Shown here one piece after another: positions 42,599 through 45,377 of a stretch of DNA of 45,377 nucleotides (positions are counted from its first letter, which is position 1; each line of letters begins with the position of its first letter). The notes below the pieces were generated by a model that saw only the letters and a list, made by a program, of their open reading frames with translations, had not been told where the DNA came from and did no database searches. The position numbers and the translations under genes were made by a program. This stretch comes from JAUWTJ01 sp965603015 (GTDB lineage: Bacteria; Pseudomonadota; Alphaproteobacteria; M2410), in contig CBFDBJ010000019.1 in the NCBI GenBank assembly GCA_965603015.1, positions 1 through 45,377 on the forward strand, read 5' to 3'.

Positions 42599-43837
42599 AT
42601 GTCAGATACACTCAGGCTCACCATACGCCTTGCCTTTCGTAACATCTTCCGCAACACGCGGCGGACCGGCCTCATGATCCTGCTTGTCGCCTCCGGCCTC
42701 ACCGCCATGATGTTCACCGACGGCCTTATGCTGGGCATGTCAGACATGATGATCAAAAAGATCACCGGCACCTGGCTCGGTGACGCCCAGATCCATCAGC
42801 CCGGATTTCGTGAGGGCTTCGATGCCGCCATCTACATCAAGGATCCCGCAGCCGCGGAGGCGATCCTGGCCGAGGACCCGGCGGTCCTTGCCTGGTCAAA
42901 ACGCACGATCGCCGGCGGCATGGTGGCCTCGTCCAACAATGTTGCTCCGAGTGCAATTTTCGGCATCGACCCGGTCAATGAACCAAAAGTCAGCCGTTTG
43001 AAAGAAGCCCTTGTTGAAGGCACCTTTCTGACACCCGGGGACGGGAACGGTATCATGATTGGCGACAAGATGGCCGACCTTCTTGAAGTGCGTCTCGGCG
43101 ACCGAATTGTCACCACGATGTCAGAAGCCGAGACCGGTGAGCTCTCACAGATGCTCTTCCGCGTTTCCGGCATTCTCAATTTCAACGACCGGGTCATGGA
43201 CAAGGAAACCGCCTTCGTCAGCCTCACCGCCGGTCAGGCCATGGCCGGCGTCGACGACGGGGTCCATGAGATTGTTATCAGCCTTGCGCCCATTGCCGAG
43301 GGAGAGCCGACCCTTGAGAACCTTCAAAGTGCTTTCGCCGCAGAAGGTCTCGAATTCCTCGATTGGCAAGGCTTGATGCCGGAGCTGTCCGGTATCCTGG
43401 AGCTGACCAATTATTCAAGCCTCATCATCGGCGGCGTCCTGTTCATTCTGGTGTCCCTCGGCCTGATCAACTCCATGTTCATGTCGATCTATGAGCGCCA
43501 TTACGAGTTTGGCGTCATGCTGGGTTTGGGAACCCGGCGCCGGGCTCTCTTCACTCTTATATGCTGGGAAGGCTCTTTGCTCGGCATTTTCGGCACCCTG
43601 TTCGGCGTTCTTGCCGGCAGTCTTGTCAATTACTGGATGTCGCAAAACGGCATCAGTTTCGGCGAGATCGAAATGTCCGGCATCATGCTGAACGAACCCA
43701 TGAAAGCGGTTATCCGGCCGCTCCAGTTCACAGTGCTGCCTGCCTTTGTCATCGCTCTGTCGGCTTTGGCCTGCATCATCCCGGCAATCCACGGCGCACG
43801 TCTCGTACCCGCCATCGCGCTCAGGCGTGCTTTGTAA
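42599..43837 (+). CDS. FtsX/LolE-type ABC transporter permease, second copy
   Basis: The 412-residue protein has the same plan as the upstream permease: helix 1 (GLMILLVASGLTAMMFTDG), a periplasmic domain and three C-terminal helices, with the coupling segment YERHYEFGVMLGLGTRRRALF. The two are clearly distinct in sequence and are probable partners, not a recent duplication. It starts 15 bp after the first permease and ends 12 bp before the ATPase, so all are made together. Confidence 0.93.
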   Translation: MSDTLRLTIRLAFRNIFRNTRRTGLMILLVASGLTAMMFTDGLMLGMSDMMIKKITGTWLGDAQIHQPGFREGFDAAIYIKDPAAAEAILAEDPAVLAWSKRTIAGGMVASSNNVAPSAIFGIDPVNEPKVSRLKEALVEGTFLTPGDGNGIMIGDKMADLLEVRLGDRIVTTMSEAETGELSQMLFRVSGILNFNDRVMDKETAFVSLTAGQAMAGVDDGVHEIVISLAPIAEGEPTLENLQSAFAAEGLEFLDWQGLMPELSGILELTNYSSLIIGGVLFILVSLGLINSMFMSIYERHYEFGVMLGLGTRRRALFTLICWEGSLLGIFGTLFGVLAGSLVNYWMSQNGISFGEIEMSGIMLNEPMKAVIRPLQFTVLPAFVIALSALACIIPAIHGARLVPAIALRRAL

Positions 43838-43849
43838 GTGAGGACTTCC

Positions 43850-44539
43850 ATGGAAATTGTTATCGAAACAAAAAAGCTCACCAAGGTCTACGGCAAGGGC
43901 AACACGGAAGTCAGGGCCCTGGACGGTATGGACCTGGTCATTGAACGCGGCGAGTTCACCGCCATTGTGGGACCATCCGGATCCGGCAAGTCAACCGCCC
44001 TTCAGCTCATCGGCGGCCTTGATCATCCAACCTCGGGCAGTGTCTTGCTGGCCGGCACCGCCATCCAGAAAATGTCTGGCCGTCAGCTGTCTGATTTTCG
44101 CCGCGACCACATCGGGTTCATCTTCCAGGCCTACAATCTCATCCCGGTTCTGTCGGCTCAGGAAAACGCTGAATACATCATGCTGCTGCAGGGTCGTCCA
44201 AAGAAGGAACGGCACAAACTGGTGCACGAAATCCTGGGCGCCGTCGGTCTCCAGGGCCTTGAACACCGCCGCCCCGCCCAGCTTTCCGGCGGCCAGCAAC
44301 AACGGGTCGCCGTCGCCCGGGCACTCGCCTCAAAACCCGACATCATTCTGGCTGATGAGCCCACGGCCAATCTCGATTCAGCGACCGGAATTGCCCTGGT
44401 TGACATGATGAAGCAGTTCAACGAGGAAGATAATGTAACCTTCGTCTTCTCCACTCATGATCCCAGGATCATGTCGCGGGCCAAAAGACTGATCACACTT
44501 GAAGATGGGAAAATCGTTGAAGATATTCGCCAAAACTAG
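43850..44539 (+). CDS. LolD/MacB-type ABC transporter ATPase
   Basis: The 229-residue ATPase starts at the ATG at 43850 (GAGGA site; a GTG at 43838 is the alternative). Walker A is VGPSGSGKSTALQLIGGL, the Q-loop is in IGFIFQAYNLIPVLSA, the signature is LSGGQQQRVAVARAL, Walker B is IILADEPTANLD and the H-loop His is in FVFSTHDPRI. These features place it with the LolD/MacB/FtsE mechanotransmission group. It should power the two adjacent permeases. The next gene starts inside its 3' end. Confidence 0.95.
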   Translation: MEIVIETKKLTKVYGKGNTEVRALDGMDLVIERGEFTAIVGPSGSGKSTALQLIGGLDHPTSGSVLLAGTAIQKMSGRQLSDFRRDHIGFIFQAYNLIPVLSAQENAEYIMLLQGRPKKERHKLVHEILGAVGLQGLEHRRPAQLSGGQQQRVAVARALASKPDIILADEPTANLDSATGIALVDMMKQFNEEDNVTFVFSTHDPRIMSRAKRLITLEDGKIVEDIRQN

Positions 44540-45377
44540 CGCTGCGCTGCTTGCGCTTGCCAGTGCCGTTGCCAGTGCCGTCGCACCGATAACCGCGTCT
44601 TTTGCCGACGACGCATGGTCCATCACCGGCTACGCCAAGACCTATGCCATCTACCAGGATGCACCGGACGTCGAACTGGATGGCGAGCCGCTGTTTGAAG
44701 ACATCTGGCAGTCCCAAAATGCCTTGCGGCTGATGCTCTCCGGCGATGTGACCCGGAACATTGCGCTCGAAGTGCACTATGAGATCAAACCTGTGTTCTC
44801 TTCAAAGCCATGGCAGGACGTAACATCCGGCGATACTCTTACCACCTTCGGCGCCTCCTCCTATCGGATTGGCGATCTCAATGCTGCCATACAGGATGAC
44901 GAGAAAGTACAAATCCTGCAAAACCTCGATCGCGCAAACCTGCAGCTTTCTTTTAGCCCCGGCGACCTGACACTTGGCCGGCAAACCATCTCGTTCGGGG
45001 CGGCCCGTTTCATCAGTCCGACAGACATTTTTCAACCCTTCGCCCCCTCAACCCTTGACCAGGAATATCGCCTCGGCGTCGACGCTGTAAGATGGCAGGG
45101 AACTTTGGGCGGGTTGACCGAATATGACCTCGGGCTTGTTGCCAACAATGAAGGGCCCGGCGAGGATCTCGTCGGCTATGCGCGGATAAAAACCTCCCTG
45201 CGCGGCAACGACCTGGAAGCCATCGTCATCGCGCGGGACGGCATAACCACCCTCGGTGCCGGCTGGGAGCGGGCGCTGGGCTCGTTCGGGTTCTGGGCCG
45301 AGGCGGCCTATACCGCAAGCAAGGTCGATGACCCGCCTGTTTTCCCTTCCCTTCTGGAGGCGATTGAGTCTGAGTAT
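44505..45377 (+). CDS. outer membrane beta-barrel protein of the Lol-like operon (cut by right edge)
   Basis: The visible 291 residues start at the ATG at 44505 or a TTG at 44517, overlapping the ATPase gene by 35 nt (or 23). An export signal (FAKTSAALLALASAVASAVAP, then ASFADDAWS) leads into alternating hydrophobic/polar strands rich in Gly and aromatics (WSITGYAKTYAIYQD, LRLMLSGDVTRNIALEVHYEI, LTLGRQTISFGAARFISPTDIFQPF, YRLGVDAVRW). This is the pattern of an outer membrane beta-barrel. The family is unnamed to me; the middle block is porin-like. Coupling with a Lol-type ABC system suggests it is the outer membrane acceptor or exit. Its C-terminus is missing. Confidence 0.8.
   Translation, partial: MGKSLKIFAKTSAALLALASAVASAVAPITASFADDAWSITGYAKTYAIYQDAPDVELDGEPLFEDIWQSQNALRLMLSGDVTRNIALEVHYEIKPVFSSKPWQDVTSGDTLTTFGASSYRIGDLNAAIQDDEKVQILQNLDRANLQLSFSPGDLTLGRQTISFGAARFISPTDIFQPFAPSTLDQEYRLGVDAVRWQGTLGGLTEYDLGLVANNEGPGEDLVGYARIKTSLRGNDLEAIVIARDGITTLGAGWERALGSFGFWAEAAYTASKVDDPPVFPSLLEAIESEY

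Overview
The window reads as a chromosomal segment of an alphaproteobacterium with moderately high GC. The main support is the run pckA / chvI-chvG / hprK / PTS EIIA / HPr / EI / ahcY / PAS sensor kinase, an arrangement known from Rhizobiales and neighbouring alphaproteobacterial orders. Palindromic intergenic repeats of alphaproteobacterial type (CATCCCGGATGC-like and CCTTCGAGG...CCTCAGGATGAGG-like) fit the same assignment. Protein similarity as I can judge it fits a Kordiimonadales/Sneathiella/Emcibacter-like marine lineage, but the genus cannot be fixed by eye. There is no phage, integrase, insertion sequence or CRISPR array.

Left part (1-13 kb, mostly minus strand). The N-terminal part of a PAS sensor kinase runs off the left edge. 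It is separated from ahcY by a small accessory insert: a serine hydrolase, a four-helix membrane protein and a CHAP-domain lipoprotein. ahcY has a well-formed promoter whose -10 box lies inside a 20-bp palindrome resembling the SahR/SamR operator. Next comes the signalling operon chvI-chvG-hprK-EIIA-HPr-EI, an incomplete regulatory PTS joined to an envelope/acid-sensing two-component system, with a MATE pump behind it. pckA is transcribed divergently.

Middle (14.8-29.8 kb). After the pckA terminator comes a small accessory pair, a HEPN-motif protein convergent with a class II Fic protein whose promoter is covered by phased ACCCAT repeats. A CPBP membrane protease, an AraC regulator with a repeat-derived C-terminus and a 7TM-DISM hybrid histidine kinase follow. 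Then comes a metabolic stretch: aminotransferase, GST, two TauD/TfdA dioxygenases around a one-helix protein, SulP transporter, nitroreductase and Dyp peroxidase.

Right part (29.9-45.4 kb). Housekeeping genes include polA with its zf-CHCC neighbour, an orphan ABC ATPase, an FKBP isomerase, tRNA-Arg(CCG), an S9 peptidase, a HlyIII-family protein, a PAS_5 protein and a PAP2 phosphatase. The window ends in a five-gene plus-strand operon: a LolA-like periplasmic protein, two FtsX/LolC-type permeases, a LolD-type ATPase and a beta-barrel protein cut by the right edge. This looks like a dedicated Lol-like trans-envelope export system and is the best candidate here for an undescribed system.

Four palindromic or terminator-like elements touch or enter coding ends (CHAP lipoprotein, AraC regulator, nitroreductase, polA), and a 119-bp palindromic repeat occurs twice, 21 kb apart.
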